DNA of 64,000 bases, from the NCBI RefSeq assembly GCF_024679245.1, contig NC_090178.1:15070861-15134860 (forward strand), read 5' to 3'. This DNA is from Pseudorasbora parva. Lineage: Eukaryota > Chordata > Actinopteri > Cypriniformes > Gobionidae. Below, piece by piece: positions 1 to 40,385 of this stretch. The translations under genes and the position numbers were made by a program. The first letter of the stretch is position 1. Each line of letters opens with the position of its first letter. Under the pieces are notes generated by a model, which was not told the origin of the DNA, did no database searches, and saw nothing but the letters and a program-made list of their open reading frames with translations.

Positions 1-110
1 GGACCATAATAGAGAACCATTTATTATTATTATTATTATCAATGTTGAAAACAGTTTTGCTGCTTAATGTGTTTTTGGAACATTTCAGGATTCTAAATAG
101 ATATATAGAA
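1..110. repeat. Fragment of a dispersed A/T-rich repeat (CAAAAGTTTGGGGTCAGTA family)
   Basis: The stretch with 'gttgaaaacagttttgctgc' and 'ttcaggattct' resembles the middle of a repeat seen more fully near 3130-3535, 7090-7500 and 27770-28175. It lies in eif3e intron 6, beyond the last exon seen. It is only a fragment and its limits are uncertain. Confidence 0.4.
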
Positions 111-670
111 TTTTTTTTATACATTTCTATTTACTTGAAATAGAAATCTTTTATAAGTGTTGAATACAAATACATTTCCAACACAGAATATAATAAATAA
201 CAAAAGAGTAAGAGTTAATGATGATAAAATGTTAATTTTTGGCTAAACTATCCCTTTAAAAAGGTAATTTGTCTTGATCTTGACTTGATCATAACAAGAT
301 GAACTTCTGACTCCGAAAAACCAACACTTGGCTCCTGCTGCCTTCCAGACTCAGTTCAAATCAAAGTTCAGAATAGAAATTTACAATGTCCAAAGACTTT
401 AATTTTTTATTTACTCATACTTCTTCCAAAGCCAAACCCTTCTTTCCCAGCTCAATTCCTCCAATTAAAAATCAAGCTGCACCGACATAACACAGCAATT
501 AAGGTTTTGCTTGACTTGTGAGTTGCGGTGAGAAGGAATCGAGGAGACGGAGAAGAGGGGAGGAACGGCAACAGCAGCGGGGTGCTATGCTCAAACGCAA
601 GGCGGTCAATATTACGGCCTATGTAAGGGAATCCGAGTGCGGTATTGAATTCTGAGTGGCGGGGCATTAC

Positions 671-28860
<28,190 letters not shown>

Positions 28861-28868
<8 letters not shown>

Positions 28869-28886
28869 GTTGACAACGGAAGAGGA
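28861..28886 (-). promoter_or_regulatory. Possible YY1 site over the eif3e start codon and pyrimidine tract just upstream
   Basis: On the minus strand the start codon lies in CAACATGGCGGAC, which fits the YY1 core AANATGGCGG. About 10-18 nt upstream is TCCTCTTCC (28878-28886), which could be a 5' terminal oligopyrimidine tract, as expected if transcription starts there; it also contains an ETS-type CTTCCG. Mammalian EIF3E mRNA is reported among TOP-type mRNAs. The start of transcription is not known here. Confidence 0.45.
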
Positions 28887-28989
28887 CGCGCTTCAAAACC
28901 GGCAAAACTTTATTTAAAAACAGCAATCTGTGCGTACAACGCGCGCCGTGCAACGGCTGTATCTGCAGGTGTAGCAAGCTCACGATCTC

Positions 28990-30240
28990 ATGGAAATGTT
29001 CAAAGAATTATTTGTGAAACATTTGTAAAAAAAAAAAATAAAATAAAAAAAAGGTGTAGTAAGCGACAGGTACAAAGTATCAGAGAGAAAATACCGTTTT
29101 AAATTGAATATTGTTTACTTTACGGCAATAAAAATATAACAGAATAACATTGCAAAGTAACATTGCAAACTTATTTGGCTATTATCTGTACTTCGAAATA
29201 AAATAAAATATTTGTAATTAAATACAGTTAGATAAAAAAAACTAGGTTTATTATTAAATAACTATACTTGACTAATTCAGCTCTAATAAAATACAATAAA
29301 GTTACCAAATCAAACAGAATACAATATTTTAATAATACAATTTACTCAGTTGCACTTATAGAAAAGAATAAGGTTAAAACAAAATAAAATAAATTGAGAA
29401 AAAATTAAACCAATTAGTAGCACAACTTTTTTTCGATGTTGATAAAAAGAAAGTTTCTTGAGCAGCAAATCTGCATGATTTCTGAAGTATCATGCTGAAA
29501 ATTCAGCTTTCACATAGGAATAAATTATTATATTACAGAAAACATTTATTTAAAATTTTAATTATACAATATTACTATTGTACTATTTTTACAATTTTTC
29601 ATTAAAAAAACTATTCAATTCAAATACATTTCCTCTATTGTAAAACAGAAGGAAAATAACAGAACAGAAGACATTTTATTATAATTAAAATACAATAAAG
29701 TTAATTATTACATTGAAATATAAAGCAGGACTTCTAAATAATAAAGTTCAAATAAATAATTAAAAACAATTTCCTCTATTGTAAAACAACATACATGCAT
29801 TAAGTATAAAATAATTGTATTAACATTTACTTACTCTGCACTAGCAGAACTTAACAATATTTGATGCAATATAAAATAAAGTGTGCTCACTAATAGAAGA
29901 ATGTAATAAATTAAAATGTAAAAAATCTCTACATGAATCTCTCAAAAGTGTGTAACTCTCTGATATTTAAATAGGAGCTATAAACCTTTCAAGACTATAA
30001 TATGACTCCAGAACTGTTACAAAGAAACATTTTATATATATAGAGGTCATGTTTTGCCAAGTGAACTTTCTGAATTTGAAAAATCCTGCTGAAATAATGG
30101 GCCTCTTCCAGAACCCACTAAAATTCCTCCAGCAGACAAGTATCAGCGAGAGTTCAGCGAAAGTTCCAGAGAAAAGTGACCTCTCTCTGGAACGCAGTAC
30201 TACCTTCACTTAGATCAAAACAAAAGGGAGGTCCAACAGA
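28990..30240. other. Intergenic A/T-rich sequence with degraded repeat fragments
   Basis: Very A/T-rich. About 29440-29600 carries pieces of the CAAAAGTTTGGGGTCAG family ('atttctgaagtatcatgct', 'cttgagcagcaaatctgcat'). No gene is seen. Confidence 0.5.
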
Positions 30241-31935
30241 GGAAAAAGCCCACTCAACGACATTACTGTCAAAATAATCAAGCAATATGGGCCTACCTCA
30301 ACGAGAAATTGAAGACAGGAGTAGAAGAGCATCCAGCGGGTTTTACTCCTCACTCACTTCAGCAGCTGTCTCATAAAGATGCCCATGTGTTGGCCATACA
30401 CTGCAGAGAAGAGCCAATATCAGCTCCTAAATGGTCCATCTCTAATGGGTTCCACAAGCCCTGTGTTTACTTGACAACCACACAGCACTGTCCTGGATCC
30501 CGAAACAATTTCGCTCTTGTAACGTCGAACCCTTGTTTCTTCTGACTGTGGAATGAGTCACAAATGTAAAGCTGTCACTTTGGCCAACTCTTTTTAACAG
30601 GCAACTCTGGCATTCCTTCAACTTTCAAAGCTGGAAGGAAAACAATATAGTTAAAGACGCCTTTGTTAGAGTAAGCAAAGCAGTTTATAGATAAAAGTGT
30701 TTTGTTGTACTTTTGCATTTTCATGCATTTCGAATGGTGGCATGATATCTGAAGGTTGAAAGGTTAACATGATGTTTAACTTCTCTCTTTGAAACATGGG
30801 AAATGTCACATCAAAATGTCACGCTTGCTTTAGCTACAAGCCATTTTTCACAGTCTTTATGTGTGCATGAGGTTTTCTTTTCTTTTCTTTTTTTTAAAGT
30901 ATTTTTTTGCAGTCACACCCACCATACGTTCCCAGAGTTCATGAGAAAATCCTTTTGTCCAAATAATTCAGCATCAATAATGCGTTTCTTGCATGCGAGC
31001 GTATGCACAGTGACAGCCCTGGAATTTTTACAAAAGAAAAGCAAGAAGCTCATTTATTTAATGCTCTTATTTTACTTATTTGTTTTATAATTGTCAATGA
31101 GAAAATGTATTTTCCCTGTTTCAACAATTTGGCACATCAAACCTAGCTGGCACTCGGCTTGGGAAGACCTCCATGAAAATTCTTGTGAAATAATTATCCA
31201 TGGCTTAACATAAGGAAATTACCGGCTGTTACTAAGTGGTTTTGGTTTAACTGTGCAAATAGGCACCATGTCGGGGATTGTAAATGCTTCGGCCCTTAAG
31301 GTGGAATTATTTTTCCCTTACTGTCCTTATTTATAAAGTACATACATGCTCCACTGTCTCTCTTTGGAATAAAGGTGTATTTTTATATTTTTATCACATA
31401 TAATATCCTTTTAAATTTGAGTCTACATTAGCCTATTTGGGGTTTTAAATTCATCTCTTTTTTCACTTCCAAATATGATAAGTGCAGCACAGTGGTTTTA
31501 TTAGATATTTCAGAGCAAACGCAACCAATTTGCTGAAATCAGCAAATAGAATCAACTGTTTTTGTTTTTTGCTTGTAAACTTGATAATGCAATGACTTCC
31601 AGAAAGAGTCCAATGCTGGCAGAGGCGGTTGGAAAAGGAAGGAGCAATAGGTTAAACACCGCAACAGAATACTAATTGACATTAAGACTATTTTTGAAAA
31701 ATTAATTCTGAGGCCAAATTGCTCTGGTTTCTCCTGTTTCAACCAGCCAATCATTTTAATGAAGGAGGCCCTGGAGCACAGCATTGGAAAATCTACGTTT
31801 ACCCTCTCCACCAAACAAAAGTAAGGCTAGAAGAGACAGTGAGCGTGATAAAAAAAATCACTGCTTAGTTCCCTTGCATGTCCGTTTAAACTAAAAGGCG
31901 CTGCTTGTAATTTTTTGCCTGTATATGCTCAGAAA
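30241..31935. other. Intergenic sequence, nothing recognised
   Basis: No repeat signature or coding motif recognised. The open frames at 30309-30545 and 30803-31090 are short and unremarkable. Confidence 0.4.
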
Positions 31936-32244
31936 TACCATAATATGTGACCCGTGCTGGCAAAATGAGTCGCAATGAAACCCTTCAAAATGATGCATGG
32001 TTTGTTGGAATCGAAAAAAATAAAAAGAATGAGCTACAAATATAGAGAAAATTCAAGTTAAAGTTTTTTGAAGGTTCCAAACAAAATCACATAGAAACCA
32101 TACCTTAAAATCCCTGGTAACAACATAACATTTGGCACGCACCAAGTCAAAACCAAATATTTGTTTGTAGGAAAAAAATTATCAACTTGTTTGGTGCCAC
32201 AATTGTTTGATTAACATGAATTAAACATACAGCCTATATATTAA

Positions 32245-32660
32245 TAGTTCAATCAATCAATCAATCAACTTTATTTGTATAGCGCTTTTACAATCACGAT
32301 TGTGTCAAAGCAGCTTCACAGTGTCAAACAGGATAATATTGCGACAAAATTAGATGTACAGTCGTACTGGAGAAAACAGTGATGTTATCAGCTTATTTTA
32401 ATTTATCATATAGCGACAATGTTGGCATATCAGTATTATAGTTTATAGAATTAAATAAAACCTAATTCATAAATTTTATTTGTATAATTAGTTGAATAAC
32501 TTTAATCATAATTTTAGTGTCCCCAACTGAGCAAGCCAAGCCAAAGGCGACAGTGGCAAGGAACCAAAACTCCATCAGGGCGTGATGGAGAAAAATAAAC
32601 CTCGGGAGAAACCAGACCGGGGTGCCAGTTCTCCTCTGGCCTATTAACACACCGTGTAAG
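32245..32660 (+). repeat. Old fish interspersed repeat with (ATCA)n and 'tttatttgtatagcgctttt'
   Basis: The left end is ATCA repeats followed by 'tttgtatagcgcttttacaa' and 'gtcaaagcagcttcacagtg'. The right part has 'cggcaaggaacc'-like text ('gtggcaaggaaccaaaactc') and 'cgggagaaaccagaccgggg'. This layout is common in cyprinid genomes. I do not know its class with certainty; it is probably a non-LTR retroelement tail. Confidence 0.6.
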
Positions 32661-32744
32661 ATTATTGTTCTGGCAACCTTATAGGTCAGAAATCATATTA
32701 AATTGGAATATTCAAAATTTCAGGGTATCACGGAAGATACGGAT

Positions 32745-32965
32745 AGGACGAATAGTTCACCCAAAAGTGAAAATGTGATGTTTATTTGCTTACCCCCAGG
32801 GCATCCAAGATGTAGATGTGTTTGTTTCTTCCGTTTAAAGATTTCTAACTCCAACTGTTGCTCGTATAATGCATTGGACCCCATTGACATGCATTATACA
32901 CCATCTTATATTTTTATAAATTATATTATAAAAATCAAATTTTCATTTTTGGGTGAACTATCCCT
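32745..32965. mobile_element. Short AGGGATAGTTCACCC-family MITE
   Basis: The right end is 'tgggtgaactatccct' before TTAA at 32966-32969. The left end is decayed ('aatagttcacccaaaa'). It shares 'ttgcttacccccagggcatc' and 'caagatgtagatgtgtttgt' with the long copy at 25347-26267. Confidence 0.75.
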
Positions 32966-32994
32966 TTAAGACCTGTACAACATGGATGCTTTAA

Positions 32995-33815
32995 TCTTAC
33001 ACTCAGGGCCATTTTTTGGGATTTCCGCCTGGATTTGGCCTACCCAAATTGAAAAGCTTCCCATTCACACATACAATGGTCTAGGTTCAAAATTTTGGTA
33101 TCATTTTACAGGAAACCCTTTGAAGTTACATAAAACACTGCTAAAAGTGATAAACTTATGTTGCATATGTTGTATATATAAAAGTATATGTTGTCTAAGC
33201 TGTAATAACCCCCCCCCCCCCCCCAAAAAAAAGTAGGCGCTTTTTGATTGTTTTTTTTTCATAAATTCATTTTTGAAAGCGTGTAACTCAGGCCCTGTGT
33301 GCTCTACCTGCAGACAGTTTGGGCTGTTCCCACTAAATTACAGAAAATAGAGGAAAAAAGAAGTTTGTCTGTGTCATGTTGTATGACAGATTTACTCAAA
33401 TGGGTCTGAAGGAATGACCCCCTTTTTGCCCCTCCCCCGACCCTGCAACTCCCCTCCACCACCCCCTCCCACCACCATATACAGTGATATAAATGCAATA
33501 TTCCAGTGTAATTAAATTAATTATACATGCTGGAAGCAGTCTGCAGGGTCCTAGAGCACACCGGGCCCGAGTTACACACTTTCAAAAATTAATTTATATT
33601 AAAAAATCAAAAAGCGCCTTATTTTTTGGGGGGTTATAACAGCTTGCACAACATATACTTACATGTTTATCAATTTTAGCAGTGTTTTATGTAACTTTAA
33701 AGGGTTTCCTGTAAAATGATACCAACATTTTAAACCTAGACCACTGTATGTGTGTATGGGAGGCTTGTCAATTTGGGTAGGCCAAATTCAGGCGGAAATG
33801 ACATCAGAGTAATTT
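32995..33815. mobile_element. Foldback element, arms about 280-310 bp, spacer about 220 bp
   Basis: The left arm (about 33003-33315) and right arm (about 33540-33810) are inverse complements with scattered changes. Examples are 'tttggcctacccaaattgaa' against 'caatttgggtaggccaaatt', and 'tacaggaaaccctttgaagt' against 'actttaaagggtttcctgta'. A C run near 33210 pairs with a G run near 33628. No coding capacity. Confidence 0.85.
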
Positions 33816-34032
33816 AGTGTAAATACATTACTTTGTGTAAAACAAATGCCAAAGTGATGCATATCTCCAGAAAGTAGACTCTAAGCTTTCAAATGGTACC
33901 ACATATGACATCATAGCTCCTCCACAGACATTTAAAATGGAAAGTAAATACATGACGATGTCATTCCTGACCCTGTACAGGGTCCTCAGAGCTTAAGTGG
34001 TTAAAATGTTACACATCAGGGGCCGTATTCAC
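33816..34032. other. Unassigned flank of the foldback element
   Basis: It ends with 'cagagcttaagtggttaaaa', which may be part of the same larger repeat. Nothing else is seen. Confidence 0.35.
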
Positions 34033-34268
34033 CAAACATTTTATCATACCACTAAGAGGCCCTGTCCCAAATGGCACCCTAAACCCTCACGGTCTTCCTC
34101 TGAGTCCGCACTTTCACAACGTAATGCCGCTTTGACTGCTGGCTAGAAGTCCTCTGCGTATAGCTCGCAGACCTTGCGGACTTAACTGAAGTGCGCATCG
34201 AGGGCGCATATCACGTAGCTCACGAGCACCCTTCTTTAAGCTTAAATGACGAATGGGACACCCTACGG

Positions 34269-34424
34269 CAGGGATCCTCAATCTCTGTCCTGGAGGGCCA
34301 CTGTCCTGCACAGAATAGCTCCATCCCCAATCAAACACACCTGAAACAGCTGATCACTTCTAATCAAAGCCTTTATATGCATTGATTAGCTGTTTCAGGT
34401 GTGGACTGAGATTGGGGACCCCTG
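34269..34424. mobile_element. hAT-type MITE, 156 bp with 8-bp target duplication
   Basis: CCCTACGG at 34261-34268 is repeated at 34425-34432. The ends are CAGGGATCCTCAATCTC and, reverse complemented, CAGGGGTCCCCAATCTC. Inside, 'cacacctgaaacagctgatc' pairs with 'gattagctgtttcaggtgtg', so nearly the whole element folds back. An 8-bp duplication with CAGGG ends is typical of hAT. Confidence 0.92.
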
Positions 34425-34446
34425 CCCTACGGTCTTGTGGACTTAA

Positions 34447-34606
34447 AGGGATACTTCCCCACTTTTTCATATTACACTATGATGTTCCTTTAACTGAGAC
34501 GAGTTGTTACATACCTCTCTCGTTGCACGCACTCAGACGAGAGAGGTATGTATCATTTTATTTAAGGGAATAACAGTTTAATATGAAAAAGCGGTGAAGT
34601 ATCCCT
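34447..34606. mobile_element. Palindromic TTAA-flanked MITE, 160 bp
   Basis: TTAA at 34443-34446 and 34607-34610. Both ends read AGGGATACTTC inward, and 'actttttcatatta' pairs with 'taatatgaaaaagc'. The centre has 'acatacctctctcg' and its inverse 'cgagagaggtatgt'. Confidence 0.85.
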
Positions 34607-34611
34607 TTAAG

Positions 34612-34938
34612 GCTGAAACATACTCCGCAAGAACAGAGAAAAAAGTTCTCACTCCCAGGGCTGAATTACATCATTTTGTTCTCGTGTCCCTGGTTTTAGA
34701 GTTCTCGCAGCTTGTTCTCGACACATCGCCCGAGCAGAACTTTTTTTTTTGCCGCCGAGAACTATTGTGTGATTGGTAATACATTTAAAGTGGGCGTGGT
34801 TAATGTGGAGAAACGCAGATATTCGGCACCTACTTTTCTCGTGAAGTATGGAATGTACTGGCCATAACGAACTTTGTTCTTATTCTTGCCACATCAAGAA
34901 AACAAACACATTTCTTTGTTCTTGCAGAGTATTTTCCA
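34612..34938. repeat. Inverted-repeat MITE with ACATACTCYGCAAGAAC ends, copy 2
   Basis: The left end is 'aaacatactccgcaagaaca' and the right end is 'tttgttcttgcagagtattt'. It directly adjoins the palindromic MITE to its left. Confidence 0.8.
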
Positions 34939-37268
34939 ATCTTTACCTCCACAGTTTTCTGCATCCCTCTCCCACCCCGTTCCTCACTCACGGCCTGCAA
35001 TGTGGGGCAAAACGCTAAATTCCAAACTTGGAGCCCTCTATCCCCTCAGGCAGTGTGCCTAATATGCTTCTTCTTTTTCTTTTTCTTTTTACTCTATTCA
35101 ATAATTTTTATGTGTAAACTCGTAAAAACAACTGCCACAGGTGCCATTATTTTATTTATTTTTTAGTGAAGATAGGCCTACATTTATTATAACTATTGCC
35201 TCATAGTGTCTTTGGGTGGATTGTGGCAACAGCCATTAGATTGTTTGTGATTTGGCCTTAGTGACTAAGAGTCCTCTTGACTCTAGTGTTTCATGGATTA
35301 AGGAAATAGTTTTAGTGCTAAAATGCTTTGCGAAATACTCTTACACCAAACATTTAGGAGTCCTAAAATTAGGACTGACACGGCCATTATTTTTAAGAGT
35401 TTCTCCTAAATCGGCAAGTTAGGAGCTACTTTGAGCCTTAAGATGTTCTGTGAATACAACCCCAGATGTTTTTCCACAGCAATTAATCAGACATTCATAT
35501 AAGACAACAAATAATGTTTGATTAACAAAGACAGATATTTTTAAGTACTTTAATTTTATGTATCTGTGTATATTGGGATTGCACGCTGTGAGAAGCATCT
35601 TTGTGCACATGCCGATCTGTCAGTCAGCGTTAGATCGTTTTTCACGATTGTTTTGCCTGTAGCTCGAAACGATCCTGTGCGAATTCTGACTCCTTTTACC
35701 AGCACGGATCATATATGTTTGCAGAGATTTGGGAAGCATGCTACGTTTACACACTTGTTTCTCAGAGAAACAAAGCTACAGCCAGTTATTATACTATGAA
35801 ATGTGCGTTCTGTGCCGGAATGTCTGTTTTTGTTTTGGTCTGAGCGATAACGCGCACTGCCAATTCAACCAATAGTTTTATATGTCAATATTACCTACTG
35901 CACATTTAAATTTAAAGGCACAATATGTAATATTTTTGGATTAAAATACCAAAAACCACTAGAGCAATGTTATACATTTTGTTGTACTTACATTGTAAGT
36001 ACAAAAAAAGCTCTATGAAAATCATGAAGCTACGCATTTGTTTTGAATAAGCGACCTCTAGCAGCAAAAAATTACATATTGCGGCTTTAAGGTATAATTC
36101 AAAACCTCTTATATTATAAGTGCATATTCCTTTGAAGTAACCTATTTGTGACATGTACGGAAATGAAGGAATTATAGTTCCTGAAGACTGACATGTTTGC
36201 TAATACTCCAGCACATGTGAAACCTTGCTTGGTAGTATTTGTGGTTACAGACCAGACCTGGACAAAAAAATAAAACCAGTGACTAACACAAACCACCAAG
36301 TCAAGCAAGGTGACACTGGTGACCCATAATTTAAGCAGTACAAACGCAATGGCACACACAAAAAAAGATCTCAACCTCAACAGGTCAACACAAATAGAGT
36401 CGTATAAAGGGGTACTGTGTTTTACAGTGAATCATACCAAATTGTGGCTTTGTTAACCCACGGGAAACTGTGAGCGCTACTGTAGGTGATTAAATCGCCG
36501 ATGTTCCTTTGAGGGAAACACACTGCTCTGGAAAATAGAGAACTTTCTGCATTTGCAATTGGAGTTAGTAAATCCAAATCCCTCTGGATATTTAAAGTCT
36601 GTTTTAAAAGGAGGCCTCAATCTAACCTACATTTTTATAACCTTATTTAACTGACAAAGTGTTAAATGATGAGCTCTTACTTGAGGGTACACATTTCCCA
36701 CCAAAATGCTGCAAATCAATTTGATCTAAAAATAAACTCAATTAATTTATTTGCAAAAGTATCTTCCTTGATGTTTTTGGACATGCAGTGTTTATATAGA
36801 TAAAAATGGATGGTTTAAATGTCTGTGGTATACAGTAAAATGTTTGCAGGAAAAGTTCTGATTGCCCCAGATGTTGTTGCTGCTTTTTTACAACTCTTAT
36901 GTCTGGAAACTACACTATGCAGATGCTCCACAACACGTTGGGGTGAATACTGCACCCACGCTCCATCTCCACCCATCCCAACTGGGAGAAAAGTGGTGGG
37001 TATGACCACAAAGATAATAACTTGCACAATTAAGTATTCCACTGTGAGTGCACACGCACAAATGGACATCTTTCTTCCTTTCACTATCATAAACCTCAAG
37101 CCTCAAAATAAAAAAAACAGCACCTTACATAAGACTTGTATGTAAAAACCTTAGTAAAAACCACTGCTGCAGCTTGTATGAAATCTATCACACTTGACAA
37201 TGTACAGGCTAGCATTTTTACATGACCAAATAATACTGTGTTCAGACCTGTGAACATTGTTTGCAACG
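34939..37268. other. Intergenic sequence, no gene recognised
   Basis: A/T-rich. Short open frames only. No splice-consistent coding segment or known motif seen. Confidence 0.4.
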
Positions 37269-38388
37269 GTGCCTTCCACTAATATTGGCACCCTTAATAA
37301 ATATGGGCAAAGACAGTTGTAAAAAATAAATCTTTCTTATTTTTTTATTATTAAAAAAAATTAACCTTTCATTTAAGTAAAACAATTGAAAATGGGGAAA
37401 GCTCACATTATGAAATAACGTTTTTTTTTTCTTTCTTCAATGCACGTTGGCCACAATTATTGGCACCCCTAAAATTCTTATGAGTAAAATATCTGTGCAT
37501 GAAGTATATTTATGGCACACCAGGGTGATAGGAGCATGAAATTGTCCAGCCGTGACTTCCTATTCAATGGGAGTATAAATATGTGGGAAACATAAAGGCC
37601 AAATTCCCTAAATCATTCATCACAATGAGTGAAACCAAAGAATATAGTTCTGACGTGCAGCAAAAGATTGTTGAGCTTCACAAAACAGAAAGCTGTAAGA
37701 AAAGCGTAAAAGCATTGCAAATCCCCATTTTCATTTTTAGGGCAATAATTAAGATGCCCCCAATCAACTAAAAATGTTACAAATCTGCCAGGAAAAGGAC
37801 ATGTGTCTTTATCGTCCTAATGCACGGTGAGGATGAGAGTTTGAGTGGACAAAGACTCTCCAAGGATCACAGATGGAGAATTGCAGAGCACTGTTAAAAA
37901 AAAAAAAAAAAAAAAACATGTCTCCAATTGAACATTTTCTAGTGACAAATATCAAAATTAACACACAAACGTGTCACTGAGCACAAAATGAAGTTTCTGC
38001 CATGGCAGTCCCACTCCTGACCTGAACCCAAGAAAATAAGTGGAGTGAACTGAATAGAAGAAGCAACAACATTGAACTGGGAATGTAAAGGATCTGGTGA
38101 TATTCAGTATGAAAGAATAATCCATGATCTCTTGTCGGGTCTTCTCCAAACTCATCAGGCAGAAGAAGACTTAGAGCTGTTATGTTGGGAAAAGGACGTT
38201 GAAATAATTGGGTGCCAATAATTATGGCCAATGTGAACTATACATTTAAAAAAAAAAAAAATTAATGATGCGATTTTCCCCCACTTTAAATTATTATAAA
38301 TGAAAGATCAAAAAGATAAACAATGCAGATTTATTCTCACAGCCACCTGCTCATATTTACCATGGGTGCCAATATTAGGGGAGGGCAC
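37269..38388 (+). mobile_element. Tc1-like transposon relic C
   Basis: The ends are GTGCCTTCCACTAATATTGG and, at the right, 'tgccaatattaggggagggcac', an inverted match; inner copies of 'attattggcaccc' and 'gggtgccaataattat' show long terminal repeats of about 200 bp. At 37625-37730 the plus strand codes MSETKEYSSDVQQKIVELHK, the Tc1 helix-turn-helix N-terminus. The catalytic domain is missing, so this is a deleted copy. Confidence 0.85.
37625..37771 (+). pseudogene. Tc1 transposase N-terminal fragment
   Basis: About 45 residues starting MSETKEYSSDVQQKIVELHK, with SVKALQIPI further on, then an early stop. It is the paired-like first helix-turn-helix of a Tc1 transposase. Nothing of the DD34E domain remains. 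Confidence 0.75.
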
Positions 38389-39830
38389 AAATCATTTAGT
38401 AAATGTTAAACAATTATTTATTTTATTTTAATTATTTTTTAATAACTATTTATTTTAACAATTAACATTTATTTAGTGATCTTCAGCCTTCCATACTTAA
38501 ACCAATTCATAAACAAATAAAGCAAAAAATTGAACATTGTAGGTTATACCACTTCACAGTAAAATACTTAACGTAATAAAAAAATAAACCTCATTGTGTG
38601 TTTATATTATGTCTGAGTGTGATGGAAGTTCATGAGAGAAAAGAGGTGAGGTACAGAGAAAGTGGTATAAATAGCGGAACAGCCTGGCATCGAGCCACTT
38701 CATGTGTATGAGGCAACTCATTAACTGAAGGGAACTATTGTTAAGTGGAGTTTCATGGATACCCCTGTTGTTACTTATCTGACTCCATCAGGGGGTGGAA
38801 GATTGGAGGGTGGTCCCGAGAGCAGCGTCTGGCCAGTTTCTCCACACCTTTGTGTGGGCTGTTGCTGCCAGGCACTCTCTAGTCTCCCCAACCTGGAGAG
38901 TCTGGGGAGTAAGAGAGGGACATGCCAGGGACATACATTTTGATTAGTTGCTTGTAGAAAATAAATAAAATAAAATAAAAATCCACTGTAAACATGTAAT
39001 TTTAGTTCCAAATGGCCTTTTTATATGCCGACTACGTATGTATTTCTACTTAAAAACCACAACTTACGACTTTGTTGCGTTCCAGGTAAAACCTGCATCC
39101 GAATCCTGGAAAATACTGCCTTCAGAGGACACATAAGGCAGGAAGGCATCAAGCATCATCCGAATCTATTGTTATCTTCACTTCCTGTCTCCTAAGATAC
39201 CTTTATCTGATTGATTTTTGAAGGCAGCATACATGTAGGCCTTCGCTGCCTTTGATGTCCCACAATCCTGTGCATTTCCATTCTGGGAAAAAATATTGCA
39301 TTCAAAGTTGCGTTTGAAGGTCAGTTTGTGTGAAATTACTGGTTGTCACCAAAGCTCTCTTTCTTTTTGCTGTAGATCATTAAAATGTTACACTGCCTTA
39401 AAAGTCTGTCCGAAATTAATTTCATACGGTGCCTTCATGCACAAAATGCTGCCTTTACAATTTTACGTCAGCTGATAGATTTTCAGACGCAGCCAAAATC
39501 ACGCCAAACTTCCAAGGAATTGTGGTAACTATGTAAACAAAGCATGGCAGACCGTACAGGGCATTTACAATAATCTTTATCACCAAAGGTGCTTAATACT
39601 CCTTGCTTTTTTGAGGGAAACAGGGAGAAAAATGATGTTATTTGTAAAATACTGTGTCCGACTTCCATAAACACCGCATCAGTAGGGTCTGCAAATGTTG
39701 TTTCGCGGACTAGTCCATATATATGCTTGTAACTGAGAGTATATTTTTGGCAAGTCACAGGTTTGATTGCCCTAGTGCACTTTCACGGGTAGAAGTTTGG
39801 ATAAATACGAGTTAAGGCTGCTTTATATTT
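38389..39830. other. Intergenic sequence, no gene recognised
   Basis: About 38705-38935 is G+C-richer and open on both strands but has no motif. About 39060-39480 looks like an interspersed repeat I cannot name. Confidence 0.35.
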
Positions 39831-39899
39831 TTACGTCGGACCTGATCAGATTCAGCCGTAAGCTCTACGCCGTCACCATGGGCTACGCTTGTCCGTGCA

Positions 39900-40110
39900 A
39901 CACTTCTGTCGTGCCGCGCTCCACTTTTTTTCTATGGGTGACATCAAGCGACTTTAACGTGCCCGCATAGCATACCGGGAAGGCGGCGCTGCTTTTGAAC
40001 CATTTTTTACGGTCTATGATTTGAACCGATTTGACACACAAACGACGGAAAGCGTAACATCGCGCTTCAGTCGTGTCGCAAAAGTGGATCTCCACGGGAA
40101 GTATTTACCC
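39900..40110 (-). repeat. Fragment related to the TTAA element at 50125-50980
   Basis: 'tgggtgacatcaagcgactt', 'accgggaaggcggcgctgc' and 'cgcaaaagtggatctccacg' appear here and, reverse complemented with small changes, at about 50790-50960. Confidence 0.75.
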
Positions 40111-40274
40111 TGTCGTACTCGTACCCGAGAGAGGGCATCTGACAGACAGAGCTTTGCTCTCCGCGTAGAATTGGCGCAGTATTGTATTTTTAGAGGGGTG
40201 TTAATGTGCTGTTATGTTATGTGAAGAAGATGTTATGTGCTGTGTGCAGTGTGCCGTTTTATGTCTACGAAAGT

Positions 40275-40385
40275 TTATATTATTTAAGAATTGCAGTTTA
40301 CTCACCATATACATTTCCCCCTGAAAACATGAGGAAAATTGCTTTTTAAAGCAATTTGGTCAGTTTCGGCCAAGACCTTAACTCT
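40275..40385 (+). repeat. Segment shared with 48183-48320
   Basis: Both have 'atttaagaattgcagttt', 'ctgaaaacatgag' and 'gcaatttggtcagtt' followed by 'aagacctta' in the same order. Confidence 0.75.

Noticed and set aside
452..670. Open frame continuing past eif3e exon 6
   Set aside because: The eIF3e match stops exactly at a GT donor at 670-669; the rest has no eIF3e similarity and is intron.
34969..35062. Possible coding exon in the open frame ending near 35062
   Set aside because: No known motif, no convincing splice partners, and no similarity I recognise.
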